A DNA stretch of 23,418 nucleotides from an uncultured Chitinophaga sp. (GTDB taxonomy: Bacteria > Bacteroidota > Bacteroidia > Chitinophagales > Chitinophagaceae): positions 1-23,418 of the forward strand of contig NZ_CALNBI010000505.1 of the NCBI RefSeq assembly GCF_937874145.1, read 5' to 3'. Below are positions 1 to 8,432 of this stretch, in pieces; positions within the stretch are counted from its first letter, which is position 1, and every line of letters starts with the position of its first letter. Under the pieces are notes generated by a model. That model searched no databases. It was not told where the DNA came from and saw only the letters and a list, made by a program, of their open reading frames with translations. Position numbers and translations under genes: made by a program.

Positions 1-1281
1 CTGGAACCCAAGTTCTTTTTAGGCATCCTCCTGACGCTGCTGGTAGTGACCGCCCTCGCCGGCGGTTATCCTGCCCTCCTGATGGCGCGGACGCAGACTT
101 TGCTTGTGTTGAAAGGAAAAATGACGACGGGCAGGAAGAACTATTTCCGTAACTCGCTCATCGTGACCCAGTTCGTGTTTTCCTGCCTGCTGATCATCGC
201 CACGCTCATCGCCTGGCGGCAGATGAATTACCTGCGCAACAAACCCCTGGGCTACAATACCTCCGAAGTCATCAGCGTTCCCGTTGGCGCCAAAGAAAAC
301 GGAAATGCCGTGCTGGAGCGCCTCCGGGCCGATCTCAAAGGGCAGCCGGGCATCCTGGCCGTCACAGGTTCCACGACAAATTTCGGCCGCGGGCTCGATG
401 GCAGTTCATCGACTTCCATTATTTCCTGGGATCAGGACAACAAGGAGATGCGCGCGCACTGGCAGGGCGTTTCCACGGAATACGTCAATACCATGAGCCT
501 GCAACTGACCGGCGGGCGGGATTTCTCCGCAGCGCTGGCGTCTGATTCTTCGGGTTTCATCATCAACGAGCAGATGGCGCGGCAGTTCGGTCCGGGTAAA
601 GGGCATGTGGGCTACCGCTTTCACCTCGACGACGAAGATCCTACCGAATACACGGTGATCGGGGTGGTGAAGGATTATCATTTCAAATCTTTGCATAACC
701 CCATCGATCCGCTGATCCTGCATTTGGTGCGGCCGGGAGAAGCGCCGACCTATATTTTCGTGCGCGTGGCGCCGGGGGATCTGGCGTCTTCGATGGACAG
801 GCTTGCCGCCGCCTGGAAGCGCGCGGCGCCGGAAACGCCTTTCATCGGATCGTTCGTCAACGAGAACACGGAGCGGCAGTATCGTACGGAATCCACGCTG
901 ACGAAAGTGTTCATCAGCGGCGGGGTGCTTACGATCATCATTTCCTGCATGGGATTGTTCGCCATGGCGATGCTCATCATCGGGCAGCGTACGCGGGAGA
1001 TCGGGATCCGCAAGGTGCTGGGCGCGAGCGCGGCGGGCGTGGCCACGCTCATCTCGCGGGATTTCCTGGTGCTGGTGGGCGTCGCGATCCTCATCGCATC
1101 GCCGCTGGCGTATTTCCTGATGCGGCAATGGCTGAAGGAATTCGCCTACAGGACAGACATCCACTGGAGCGTATTCGTGCTGGCCGGCGGAACGGCCCTG
1201 CTGGTGGCGGCGCTCACGGTGAGCTTCCAGAGCGTGCGGGCGGCATTGATGAACCCCGTCAAATCGCTGCGGACGGAATAG
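1..1281 (+). CDS. ABC transporter permease, MacB/FtsX type (5'-partial)
   Basis: The reading frame is open from base 1, so the start lies upstream; 426 C-terminal residues are visible. They correspond to the second half of the large (about 800-residue) Bacteroidota permeases with two MacB_PCD/FtsX modules. A hydrophobic segment lies at the left edge (near residues 5-25). Another segment (LIVTQFVFSCLLIIATLIAW) precedes a periplasmic core domain, and three membrane segments close the protein. The cytoplasmic loop REIGIRKVLGAS and the C-terminal NPVKSLRTE are characteristic of this family. Known role of the family: an inner-membrane permease driven by a cytosolic ATPase, coupling to an adaptor and a TolC-like channel for efflux or lipoprotein-type export. 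The ATPase gene follows after 32 bp and the channel and adaptor genes are downstream. The substrate cannot be told from sequence. Confidence 0.92.
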   Translation: MEPKFFLGILLTLLVVTALAGGYPALLMARTQTLLVLKGKMTTGRKNYFRNSLIVTQFVFSCLLIIATLIAWRQMNYLRNKPLGYNTSEVISVPVGAKENGNAVLERLRADLKGQPGILAVTGSTTNFGRGLDGSSSTSIISWDQDNKEMRAHWQGVSTEYVNTMSLQLTGGRDFSAALASDSSGFIINEQMARQFGPGKGHVGYRFHLDDEDPTEYTVIGVVKDYHFKSLHNPIDPLILHLVRPGEAPTYIFVRVAPGDLASSMDRLAAAWKRAAPETPFIGSFVNENTERQYRTESTLTKVFISGGVLTIIISCMGLFAMAMLIIGQRTREIGIRKVLGASAAGVATLISRDFLVLVGVAILIASPLAYFLMRQWLKEFAYRTDIHWSVFVLAGGTALLVAALTVSFQSVRAALMNPVKSLRTE

Positions 1282-1313
1282 CATACTTGTATAAAATTTT
1301 TTACATTCAGATC

Positions 1314-1976
1314 ATGATACAACTGCGTAACATTTCAAAGCATTACCCGGTGGGATTTGGGAAGCACGAAATACTGAAAGACGTGAGCCTGGACATTCAG
1401 CAAGGCGAGTTCGTGTCGATCATGGGGCCTTCTGGCTCCGGCAAATCGACCTTGCTGCATATCCTGGGGATGCTGGAAGACGCTTCGGAAGGGGAGTACC
1501 TTTTCCAGGAGGAGCCGGTACATAAAATGAGCGACAAGAAAAGAACGCAGCTGCACCGGGGTGCAATCGGGTTCGTGTTCCAGGCATATCACCTGATCGA
1601 CGAGCTGACGATATATGAGAACATCGAAACGCCCCTGTTGTACCGCAATGTGCCTTCGGGCGAGCGGAAGAGCCGGGTGGCCGATATCCTGGACCGCTTC
1701 AATATGGTGGCGAAGAAAGATCTTTTTCCCACGCAGCTGTCGGGCGGGCAGCAGCAGCTGGTGGGCATCGCAAGGGCCATCGTGGCCGAGCCAGCCGTTA
1801 TTTTTGCCGACGAGCCAACCGGCAACCTGCATTCCGACCAGGCCCGCCAGATCATGGAATTGTTCTCCGAACTGAATAAGAGGGACGGCATCACGATCGT
1901 CCAGGTAACCCACTCCGACCTGAACGCCGGCTATGGCAACCGGGTTGTACAAATCAAGGACGGGAGGTTGCAGTAA
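1314..1976 (+). CDS. ABC transporter ATP-binding protein, MacB/LolD type
   Basis: A 220-residue nucleotide-binding subunit of an ABC transporter. Walker A is GPSGSGKST (residues 38-46), the Q-loop glutamine is Q90, the signature is LSGGQ (142-146), Walker B is VIFADE (162-167, catalytic E167) and the H-loop is H200. The signature helix reads QQQLVGIARAI rather than the common QQQRVAIARA, a variant I believe is normal in Bacteroidota relatives. I chose the ATG at 1314 because it gives the standard N-terminus MIQLRNISKHYP. The frame stays open upstream to 1128, but only across the end of the permease gene. It is cotranscribed with the permease and would power it. A terminator hairpin overlaps its stop codon. 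Confidence 0.95.
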   Translation: MIQLRNISKHYPVGFGKHEILKDVSLDIQQGEFVSIMGPSGSGKSTLLHILGMLEDASEGEYLFQEEPVHKMSDKKRTQLHRGAIGFVFQAYHLIDELTIYENIETPLLYRNVPSGERKSRVADILDRFNMVAKKDLFPTQLSGGQQQLVGIARAIVAEPAVIFADEPTGNLHSDQARQIMELFSELNKRDGITIVQVTHSDLNAGYGNRVVQIKDGRLQ

Positions 1977-1993
1977 GCCGCCCGTTATTTTTT
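1960..1993 (+). terminator. Rho-independent terminator overlapping the ATPase stop codon
   Basis: Arms ACGGGAGG (1960-1967) and CCGCCCGT (1978-1985) pair with one internal A-G mismatch around a 10-nt loop. Six T residues follow at 1988-1993. The TAA stop codon of the ATPase gene (1974-1976) lies inside the loop. It would separate permease-ATPase transcription from the downstream channel and adaptor genes. Confidence 0.55.
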
Positions 1994-2126
1994 CCGGAAG
2001 TTAAAAACTCATCATATGATGTTTTGCATTAAATTCGTGTGGCCCCTTGCCGCCCGCAGGATGTTTGTGCCTTTAAATCAGGAAACCGGCATGGTATCAC
2101 AACAATTCAAATATTTTCGACCGGCT

Positions 2127-3581
2127 ATGAAAATTTCGTCCGCTTTTACCGCCCTGTTGGTGGCATTCATTATTTCGGTGCAGCCTGTAATGGCGCAGGA
2201 GGAAGCCTGGACATACGAGCGTTGCTACGAGTATGCCCTCCGCCATAACCTGACGCTGCAGCAAAGCGTGCTGAACAAGCGGCTGGCGGAGCTGACGCTG
2301 AAGACCGACCGGATGTCGATGCTGCCTACGTTGCAGGGTTCTGCGAGCGGCGGTTATATCTTCGGCCGGTCCATCAATATTACCACCAACCAGTTCGATA
2401 ACGAAGCCACGTTCAACGCCAGCATCGGCCTTTCCGCCGGAGCCGACCTGTTCGGGTGGTTTTCAAAAAGGAATTTAGTGGCGTCTTCCAAATACGAAGT
2501 ATACGCGCAGAATTACCTGCTGGAAAAAGCACGGAACGATATGGGCGTGAACGTGGCGAACGCGTTCCTGCAGATCCTCCTGGCCCAGGAGCAGGTGAAA
2601 ATCAGCCGTGCGCAGGTAGACCTGAGCAAGACCCAGCTGGACAATACCAAAAAACTGGTGCTGGCGGGCTCTGTTCCGGAAAGCAACCAGGCCGACCTGG
2701 AAGCCCAGCTCGCGCGCGACAGCTCCACATTGGTAACAGCCGAGAACTCCGCCATTTTGCGGACGCTCCAGATGAAAGCCTTGCTGAACCTGGGGTTTGA
2801 AGTGCCGTTCGGCACCAAAATTCCCGACAACATAGCCGCGGTCCCCGTTATCAACCTTGCGGAGAATTCTCCCGAAATGATCTTCAGCTCGGCACTGTCC
2901 ATCCAGCCGCAATACCGCTCGGATGAAATGCGGGTGAAGTCGGCCGACAAATCGCTGGCCGCCGCCAAAGGCGCCCTGTACCCCCGCCTCCGGGCCAATG
3001 CGGGCGCGGATACCCGTCTTGCCGGCGGTACCCGGTACGAACAATTCGGCCCGGATAACTGGGTGACTTATGTTTCCAGCATCGGTTTCCCGAAATCCAA
3101 TCCCCTCGACACCGTATTCACTTACGACCAGTTCAACAACCGCGCAACGCGGAAATATACCACCGGCCGCCAGCTGGCAGACAACTTCGGCCAGAACATC
3201 GGCGTTTCCCTCAGCTTCCCCATCTTCAACGGATGGCAGCTGCGCGGACAAGTGGAGCGCGCCAAAATCGAACTGGAAAACCGGAAGCTCTCGCTGGACA
3301 TCAACCGCCTGCAGCTCCGCCAGGACGTATACACCGCGCATGCCGACGCCGTGGGCGCCTTCCAGAAATACCAGGCCGCCATCACTACGGAACAGGCATC
3401 CCAGAAAGCATTCGACTTCGCCACCAAGCGTTTTGAAGTCGGGCTCATGAACACGGTCGAGTACGTGACCACCCAAACGAATCTTTTCAAGGCGCAGATC
3501 GAACGCGTATCGGCCTTGTACGATTATATTTTCAAGGTTAAACTACTGGAATTCTATCGCGATCAGAAAATTACGCTGTAG
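2127..3581 (+). CDS. TolC family outer membrane efflux protein
   Basis: A 484-residue outer-membrane channel of the OEP/TolC family, the exit duct of tripartite efflux pumps. From the ATG at 2127 the protein begins with a clear signal peptide (MKISSAFTALLVAFIISVQP, then cleavage near VMA-Q). After it come the usual YERCYEYALRHN start and two long helical repeats, for example AKSLAAAKGALYPRLRANAG-type and LENRKLSLDINRLQLRQDVY segments. In-frame ATGs at 2091 and 2016 would add 12 or 37 residues; 2091 has a weak AGGAA upstream, but neither improves the signal peptide, so 2127 is preferred with moderate certainty. The adaptor gene follows after 30 bp. A terminator and 150 bp separate it from the permease-ATPase pair, so it may have its own promoter. 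Confidence 0.9.
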   Translation: MKISSAFTALLVAFIISVQPVMAQEEAWTYERCYEYALRHNLTLQQSVLNKRLAELTLKTDRMSMLPTLQGSASGGYIFGRSINITTNQFDNEATFNASIGLSAGADLFGWFSKRNLVASSKYEVYAQNYLLEKARNDMGVNVANAFLQILLAQEQVKISRAQVDLSKTQLDNTKKLVLAGSVPESNQADLEAQLARDSSTLVTAENSAILRTLQMKALLNLGFEVPFGTKIPDNIAAVPVINLAENSPEMIFSSALSIQPQYRSDEMRVKSADKSLAAAKGALYPRLRANAGADTRLAGGTRYEQFGPDNWVTYVSSIGFPKSNPLDTVFTYDQFNNRATRKYTTGRQLADNFGQNIGVSLSFPIFNGWQLRGQVERAKIELENRKLSLDINRLQLRQDVYTAHADAVGAFQKYQAAITTEQASQKAFDFATKRFEVGLMNTVEYVTTQTNLFKAQIERVSALYDYIFKVKLLEFYRDQKITL

Positions 3582-3611
3582 TGTTCCAAGACACAGTAAT
3601 ACAAAGCGTAT

Positions 3612-5009
3612 ATGAAGAAAAGAAAAAAGCTTTTTTTATGGATAGGGCTCATCGTGGCCCTTATCGTCATTTTTGCCCTGGTACGTGGTTCAGGGAAGGA
3701 TGAGGGATTGAAAGTGGCAGTAGACAAGGCTGCTGACAGGGATATCATCGAAGTGGTATCGGCCTCCGGCAAGATTTACCCGGAAATCGAAGTGAAAGTG
3801 AGCTCCGACGTTTCCGGTGAGATCACGCAGCTGCTCGTGAAAGAAGGAGATTCGGTAAAGAAAGGGCAGACGCTGGCGCACATTTACGCTGATATCTACG
3901 CCTCCAACCGCGACCGCCAGATCGCCGCGTTGTCACAAACCGAAGCCGAGCTGGCCAACTCGTCCGCGGCGCTCGCTGCGTTCAAAGCCCGCCTCGACCA
4001 GGCCAAAGCCACCTTCGATCGTAACAACGAACTGTACAAGGATAAGGTCATCAGCCGCCAGGAATTCGAAACGGCAGAGGCAACCTATAAAGCGGCACTG
4101 TCGGATTATAACGCCGCCAGCCAGCGCATCAACGCCAATAAATTCGCCGTGGCCAGCGCGCAGGCCAACCTGGCGGAAGCGAATAAGAACCTGAGCCGCA
4201 CCACCATCGTGGCGCCCACCGGCGGCACCGTCAGCCTCCTTTCCGTGGAAGCGGGCGAGCGCGTGGTGGGAACGGGGCAGATGTCGGGTACGGAAATGCT
4301 CCGCATCGCCGATATGTCCACCATGGAAGTACAGGTGGATGTTGGGGAAAACGACATCCCGAAAGTAAAAGTGAACGATTCCGCCCTGATCGAGGTGGAC
4401 GCCTATACGAACCGGAAATTCAAAGGCCTGGTGACCCAGATCGCCAGCTCTTCCAAAGGCGCCGCCAACGCTACCAGCACCTCCACTTCCTCCGCGGAAC
4501 AGGTGACCAACTACGTGGTGAGGATCCGCATCCTGTCGTCGTCCTACGCCGATCTGCTGGACCCCAACAACCCGCGCCGTTTCCCCTTCCGCCCCGGCAT
4601 GAGCGCCAACGTTGACATCCAGACGCGGACGGAAAAGAACATACTTTCCATTCCCATCAACGCCGTAACCACCCGCGATATGTCTGACACGGCGAAGAAG
4701 GATAAATCCGCCGACAGAAAGGGAAAGCCGGCGGAAAACAACGCCAACGGCGCCACGCCGAACGACGGCAGCCCTCAGCAGCGGCAGGATTTCAAGGAAG
4801 TAGTGTTCGTGCTCCTGCCCGATAATACCGTGCAGATCCGCGAAGTGAAAACCGGCATCCAGGACGATAACAATATCCAGATCACCTCCGGCCTCAAACC
4901 CGGTGAAACGGTGGTGAGCGGTCCGTACACCGCCGTGTCCCGCACGCTGGAAAACGGCAAGAAAGTGAAGGTAGTTCCGCGGTCGGAACTATTCGAGGGA
5001 ACCAAGTAA
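3612..5009 (+). CDS. HlyD/MacA-like efflux periplasmic adaptor subunit
   Basis: A 465-residue membrane-fusion (adaptor) protein linking an inner-membrane permease to the TolC-like channel. It has an N-terminal membrane anchor (LFLWIGLIVALIVIFALV, residues 7-24). A first half-lipoyl segment (EVKVSSDVSGEITQLLVKEG) is followed by a long coiled-coil hairpin rich in Ala/Gln/Glu, then the second half-lipoyl segment (TIVAPTGGTVSLLSVEAGE) and a beta-barrel domain. Two hydrophilic low-complexity insertions occur: a Ser/Thr/Ala-rich stretch near residues 278-300, and a Lys/Asp/Asn/Gln-rich stretch near 358-393. It lies 30 bp after the channel gene, and a strong terminator follows. With the permease and ATPase it makes a complete MacAB-TolC-like pump; the substrate is unknown. 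Confidence 0.92.
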   Translation: MKKRKKLFLWIGLIVALIVIFALVRGSGKDEGLKVAVDKAADRDIIEVVSASGKIYPEIEVKVSSDVSGEITQLLVKEGDSVKKGQTLAHIYADIYASNRDRQIAALSQTEAELANSSAALAAFKARLDQAKATFDRNNELYKDKVISRQEFETAEATYKAALSDYNAASQRINANKFAVASAQANLAEANKNLSRTTIVAPTGGTVSLLSVEAGERVVGTGQMSGTEMLRIADMSTMEVQVDVGENDIPKVKVNDSALIEVDAYTNRKFKGLVTQIASSSKGAANATSTSTSSAEQVTNYVVRIRILSSSYADLLDPNNPRRFPFRPGMSANVDIQTRTEKNILSIPINAVTTRDMSDTAKKDKSADRKGKPAENNANGATPNDGSPQQRQDFKEVVFVLLPDNTVQIREVKTGIQDDNNIQITSGLKPGETVVSGPYTAVSRTLENGKKVKVVPRSELFEGTK

Positions 5010-5030
5010 TTTTTCAATGAAACTTAATAC

Positions 5031-5065
5031 AGGGGCGGCTTTCACGAGCCGCCCCTCTTTGTTTT
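5031..5065 (+). terminator. Strong rho-independent terminator after the efflux genes
   Basis: A perfect 10-bp stem AGGGGCGGCT (5031-5040) / AGCCGCCCCT (5047-5056) has a 6-nt loop and is followed by CTTTGTTTT. It closes the channel-adaptor transcription unit 22 bp after the adaptor stop. Confidence 0.9.
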
Positions 5066-5114
5066 ACATACATCGCAATACAAGGCACCGGCCGGGCGTA
5101 ACTTTAAATTAACG

Positions 5115-5122
5115 TACCTTTG
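5115..5122 (+). promoter_or_regulatory. Candidate Bacteroidota promoter (-7 box TACCTTTG) for gpsA
   Basis: TACCTTTG matches the Bacteroidota -7 consensus TAnnTTTG in full. It lies 26 bp upstream of the gpsA ATG and downstream of the preceding terminator. No clear -33 TTG/TTTG element is visible at the usual spacing, so the call rests on the -7 box and position. Confidence 0.45.
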
Positions 5123-5148
5123 CGGGCAACAAAAGGAAACAGAAGCGC

Positions 5149-6168
5149 ATGGCTTACCATATCGGAATCATTGGAAGCGGCAGCTGGTCTACCGCTCTCG
5201 CAAAAATTCTTACAGACAACAATAATCATATTCACTGGTGGATCCGCAACGAAGAAACGATCCGGCACATGCAGTTGCGCCATCACAACAAGCATTATCT
5301 CACTTCAGTATATTTCGACACCAGCCTGCTCAGCCTCAGCAGCCGCGCGGCGGATGTTGTGGCGGCCAGCGATATCGTGATCCTGTCTGTCCCCTCGGCA
5401 TTCCTTCCCGCCGTACTCGAACAATTACCGGCAGACGCTTTTGCGGATAAGAAAGTCGTATCGGCGATTAAAGGCCTGGTTCCTGTCACCAATCAACTCA
5501 TCAACGACTACCTCGCCGAGCGGTTCAACGTCCCGGCGGAGCATTACTTTACCATCACCGGCCCTTGCCACGCGGAAGAAGTCGCCAACGAAAAACTCTC
5601 GTACCTGACGTTCTCCGGAACGGATAACGACGAAGCGGAAAACATCGCAGCGCTTTTCAACAACAGCTACCTGCAAACCATCGTGAACACGGATGTGAAC
5701 GGTGTGCAGTTTGCCGCGGTGCTGAAAAACATCTACGCCATGGGCGCCGGCATCGCGCATGGGCTCGAATACGGCGATAATTTCCTGAGCGTCTTCATTA
5801 CCAACTGCTTCCGCGAAATGCAGGAATTCCTGGAACAATACGGGAAATACGAAGCCGGCAGCGGCCGCGAGGCGGTGGTGCACAATTATAACGCGAGCGC
5901 CTATCTCGGCGACCTCCTCGTCACCTGCTATTCCCTCCACAGCCGCAACCGCACGTTCGGCAACATGATCGGCAAGGGCTACAGCGTAAAAGCCGTGCAG
6001 CTCGAGCTGAACATGATCGCGGAAGGCTATTACGCCAGCCGCTGCATCGCGGAAATCAACGGGCGCATCGGGGCCTACATGCCCATCGCGCAGAAAATTT
6101 TCGCCATCCTCTGGGAGCAGCTGCATCCCGAAGAAGCATTCCTCGAACTGGAAAAAGGATTGATTTAA
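5149..6168 (+). CDS. gpsA: NAD(P)H-dependent glycerol-3-phosphate dehydrogenase
   Basis: A cytosolic enzyme (339 residues) that reduces dihydroxyacetone phosphate to sn-glycerol 3-phosphate, the backbone for phospholipid synthesis. The N-terminal Rossmann motif reads GIIGSGSWSTALA (residues 6-18). The substrate-domain motifs are also visible: TGPCHAEEVA (137-146), the catalytic lysine K193 in AAVLKNIYAMGAGIAHGLEYGDN (split across 189-211), and LGDLLVTCYSLHSRNRTFG (253-271). Length and the ATG at 5149 fit the family. It has its own candidate promoter after the upstream terminator. Its stop codon overlaps that of hemW on the other strand, with no terminator visible between them. Confidence 0.97.
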   Translation: MAYHIGIIGSGSWSTALAKILTDNNNHIHWWIRNEETIRHMQLRHHNKHYLTSVYFDTSLLSLSSRAADVVAASDIVILSVPSAFLPAVLEQLPADAFADKKVVSAIKGLVPVTNQLINDYLAERFNVPAEHYFTITGPCHAEEVANEKLSYLTFSGTDNDEAENIAALFNNSYLQTIVNTDVNGVQFAAVLKNIYAMGAGIAHGLEYGDNFLSVFITNCFREMQEFLEQYGKYEAGSGREAVVHNYNASAYLGDLLVTCYSLHSRNRTFGNMIGKGYSVKAVQLELNMIAEGYYASRCIAEINGRIGAYMPIAQKIFAILWEQLHPEEAFLELEKGLI

Positions 6169-7289
6169 AAGAAAAGCGCGGCGGCAATGCCGTCTGCAAA
6201 GAATTTTCCCTCGCGCGTGAGCGTGAGGCGGTCCCCGTCTTGCCGCATCCAGCCTTTACGGATGAACTCACGGCTGGCGGCTAGCAGCTGCGACTTCTTG
6301 TCTGCGCCGAATCTTTCTTCCACCGTATTGAGTGCGCAACCAGCTTCGGTGCGCAGGGATATCATGATGTGCTCGTTGAGCGCCATGCTGGGACTAAGCA
6401 TTTCGATCTCGAAAGGCACCATTTCTTTTTTGATACTCTGGATGTAGAGCGGGTTGTTCGCCACGTTCCACTGGCGCGACGTGCCGTTGAACGAATGCGC
6501 GGAAGGGCCGAGGCCGAGGTAATGTTTGCCCTGCCAGTAACTGCTGTTGTGGCGCGAGCGCTTGCCTGGGAGGGCGAAGTTGGAGATTTCGTAATGTTCG
6601 TACCCGGCCTTATCAAGTTCTTCCATGAGCATGCCGAAATGTTTGGCGGCGCGGTCGGGGTCGATAGCGGGGATTTTATGATGCTGGATAAAGTGATCGA
6701 GTGCGGTGCCGGGTTCCACGGTGAGGGCGTAGCAGGAGAGGTGGGGGATGTTCAGGTCGATGGCCTGGCGGATGTTGGCGAGCCAGCGCTCGTCGGTAAG
6801 GGTGGGGCCGCCGTAGATGAGGTCGATGCTGAAGTTGTCGAACCCTGCTGCGCGGGCTTCTTTGAGGCAATCAATGGACTGTTGCGCGTGGTGGGCGCGG
6901 TTCATCCATTTCAGGTCTTCCTCGAAAAACGACTGTACGCCGATGCTGAGGCGGTTGACGCCGGTGGCGCGGAAGGCGCGGAGGCTTTCGGGCGTGAGGT
7001 CGTCGGGATTGGCTTCGAGGGTGATCTCGGCATCTGGGAGCACTTCGTAATGGGCGCGCACCGTGTCGAGGAGGCGCTGGATGGCGCCGGGGCCCACCAG
7101 GCTGGGGGTGCCGCCGCCGAAGTAAATGGTGGCCACGGGCTGGCCGTCGAGATAACCGCGCTGGAGCACCGCTTCGGCCGCTATGCACTCCACCATCTCG
7201 CCCCGCAGCTGCGGCGAAGTCGAAAAGTGAAAATTGCAATAATGGCAAGCCTTTTTACAAAACGGTATATGCAGATAGATTCCGGCCAT
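6165..7289 (-). CDS. hemW: Radical SAM family heme chaperone HemW (HemN-like)
   Basis: A 374-residue radical SAM protein. The N-terminus MAGIYLHIPFCKKACHYCNF carries the CxxxCxxC iron-sulfur motif (C11, C15, C18). It has the HemW-style CxYCNF form, without the extra cysteine found in true HemN. The SAM-binding GGGTPS is at residues 58-63, and a HemN C-terminal-type segment lies near the end. Family knowledge: HemW binds heme and delivers it to respiratory enzymes, and is often misannotated as oxygen-independent coproporphyrinogen III oxidase. The length (about 375-380) and missing N-terminal HemN extension support HemW. It is divergent from the DUF4271-hemD pair and convergent with gpsA, sharing a 4-bp overlap of stop codons. 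Confidence 0.92.
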   Translation of the reverse strand: MAGIYLHIPFCKKACHYCNFHFSTSPQLRGEMVECIAAEAVLQRGYLDGQPVATIYFGGGTPSLVGPGAIQRLLDTVRAHYEVLPDAEITLEANPDDLTPESLRAFRATGVNRLSIGVQSFFEEDLKWMNRAHHAQQSIDCLKEARAAGFDNFSIDLIYGGPTLTDERWLANIRQAIDLNIPHLSCYALTVEPGTALDHFIQHHKIPAIDPDRAAKHFGMLMEELDKAGYEHYEISNFALPGKRSRHNSSYWQGKHYLGLGPSAHSFNGTSRQWNVANNPLYIQSIKKEMVPFEIEMLSPSMALNEHIMISLRTEAGCALNTVEERFGADKKSQLLAASREFIRKGWMRQDGDRLTLTREGKFFADGIAAALFF

Positions 7290-7413
7290 GCGCGGTTAAA
7301 AAAGTTTTAGGGAGATTAATTTGCAAACCTCGATAATACATGTCAGTTTTGTTGATATTTTTGGAACTGGAAAAGTTAATTGCATCATAAAATTTTGACC
7401 GTTGCGAACCTGG

Positions 7414-8397
7414 ATGACGATATGGCTGCTGCTTGCATGCGCCCTGCAAACGATGGCACAAGCCGATACTGCCGCGCGTAAAAAGCCTGCGGCCGTGAAG
7501 CACCCCCCGGCAGCCAGGACTGCCCCGGCCGCTGCGCACAAAGTTAAGCCAGATTCCGCTCATACCGCGGCGCTTCATGCGGCGGACTCTGCAAAGGCCC
7601 GCCTGGCGGACTCCCTGCTCGCCGCCACGCCCAAAGTGCCTGCCTACGACACCATCATGCAGTCGCTGCTGGAAAAGAACGCTTTCCTCACCCGCAAAGG
7701 CAAGCCCGTGGTGCTGGACGTGAACCCCGTCAGGGAGACCGACGACCAGGACTGGCTGGTGTACCTCGTGGCCGGCGTGCTCCTTTTGCTGGGGATCATC
7801 CGCAGTTCCTACCTGAAGTATTTCAACGATATGTTCCGCGCGTTCTTCAACCCCACGCTGAGCCAGCGGCAGTTGAAGGACCAGTTGTCGCAGTCGCCTT
7901 TTCCCAACTTCCTCCTGAATTTCTTTTTTGTTATCAGCCTGGGCCTGTATTTATACCTGCTGATGTACCGCCTCGATTACCCGACCGACGCCATTGCCTG
8001 GATGCTGATCCCGGGTTTGATGCTGCTGGTGGGGATCATTTACCTCGTGAAGTTCGTGGTGCTGCGGTTTTGCGGGTGGCTTTTCGGGAATGAGGAACTG
8101 ATCGATGCGTATGTGTTCATCCTCTACCTGATCAATAAGGTGCTGGGGATACTGCTGGCGCCGTTTTTGGTGGTTTTGGCCTTCTGCTCGCCGGAAATTG
8201 CCAGTATTTGCCTGTATATTTCGATATTCTTTATAGTATTACTGGTTGTTTATAGGTATGTAAGGTCCTATTCCCTCGTTCGTCAATATCTCTCCTTCAG
8301 CAAATTGCATTTTTTTCTTTACCTTTGCGCATTCGAAGTAGTGCCGGTTTTAATAATCACAAAGGTACTTTTACTTTGGTTAACTGGTAACCCGTGA
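7414..8397 (+). CDS. DUF4271 domain-containing membrane protein
   Basis: About 327 residues from the ATG at 7414; an in-frame TTG at 7402 would add MRTW, giving a positive charge to the signal peptide, and cannot be excluded. A short signal sequence (ending LQTMAQA) is followed by a roughly 60-residue Ala/Pro/Lys/His-rich low-complexity stretch. About six transmembrane segments fill the rest, including WLVYLVAGVLLLLGII and the C-terminal FLYLCAFEVVPVLIITKVLL. This pattern and the position next to hemD match the Bacteroidota-specific DUF4271 family, whose function is unknown. It is probably cotranscribed with hemD. The conserved linkage may point to a role at the membrane connected with tetrapyrrole metabolism, but this is only inference. 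Confidence 0.85.
   Translation: MTIWLLLACALQTMAQADTAARKKPAAVKHPPAARTAPAAAHKVKPDSAHTAALHAADSAKARLADSLLAATPKVPAYDTIMQSLLEKNAFLTRKGKPVVLDVNPVRETDDQDWLVYLVAGVLLLLGIIRSSYLKYFNDMFRAFFNPTLSQRQLKDQLSQSPFPNFLLNFFFVISLGLYLYLLMYRLDYPTDAIAWMLIPGLMLLVGIIYLVKFVVLRFCGWLFGNEELIDAYVFILYLINKVLGILLAPFLVVLAFCSPEIASICLYISIFFIVLLVVYRYVRSYSLVRQYLSFSKLHFFLYLCAFEVVPVLIITKVLLLWLTGNP
8320..8327 (+). promoter_or_regulatory. Possible internal promoter for hemD (TACCTTTG)
   Basis: TACCTTTG lies in an AT-rich patch near the end of the DUF4271 gene, about 105 bp before the preferred hemD start, and matches the TAnnTTTG -7 consensus. The same bases encode the Tyr-Leu-Cys of the DUF4271 C-terminal segment, so the match may be only a by-product of protein conservation. 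Confidence 0.25.
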
Positions 8398-8432
8398 GGG
8401 TGCCCCTATTGTTAACACAAGAGCAAATTAGT

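Noticed and set aside
1741..1800. Non-standard ABC signature helix (QQQLVGIARAI)
   Set aside because: The Arg-to-Leu change after LSGGQQQ is, to my knowledge, common in Bacteroidota MacB/LolD-type ATPases; all catalytic residues are present.
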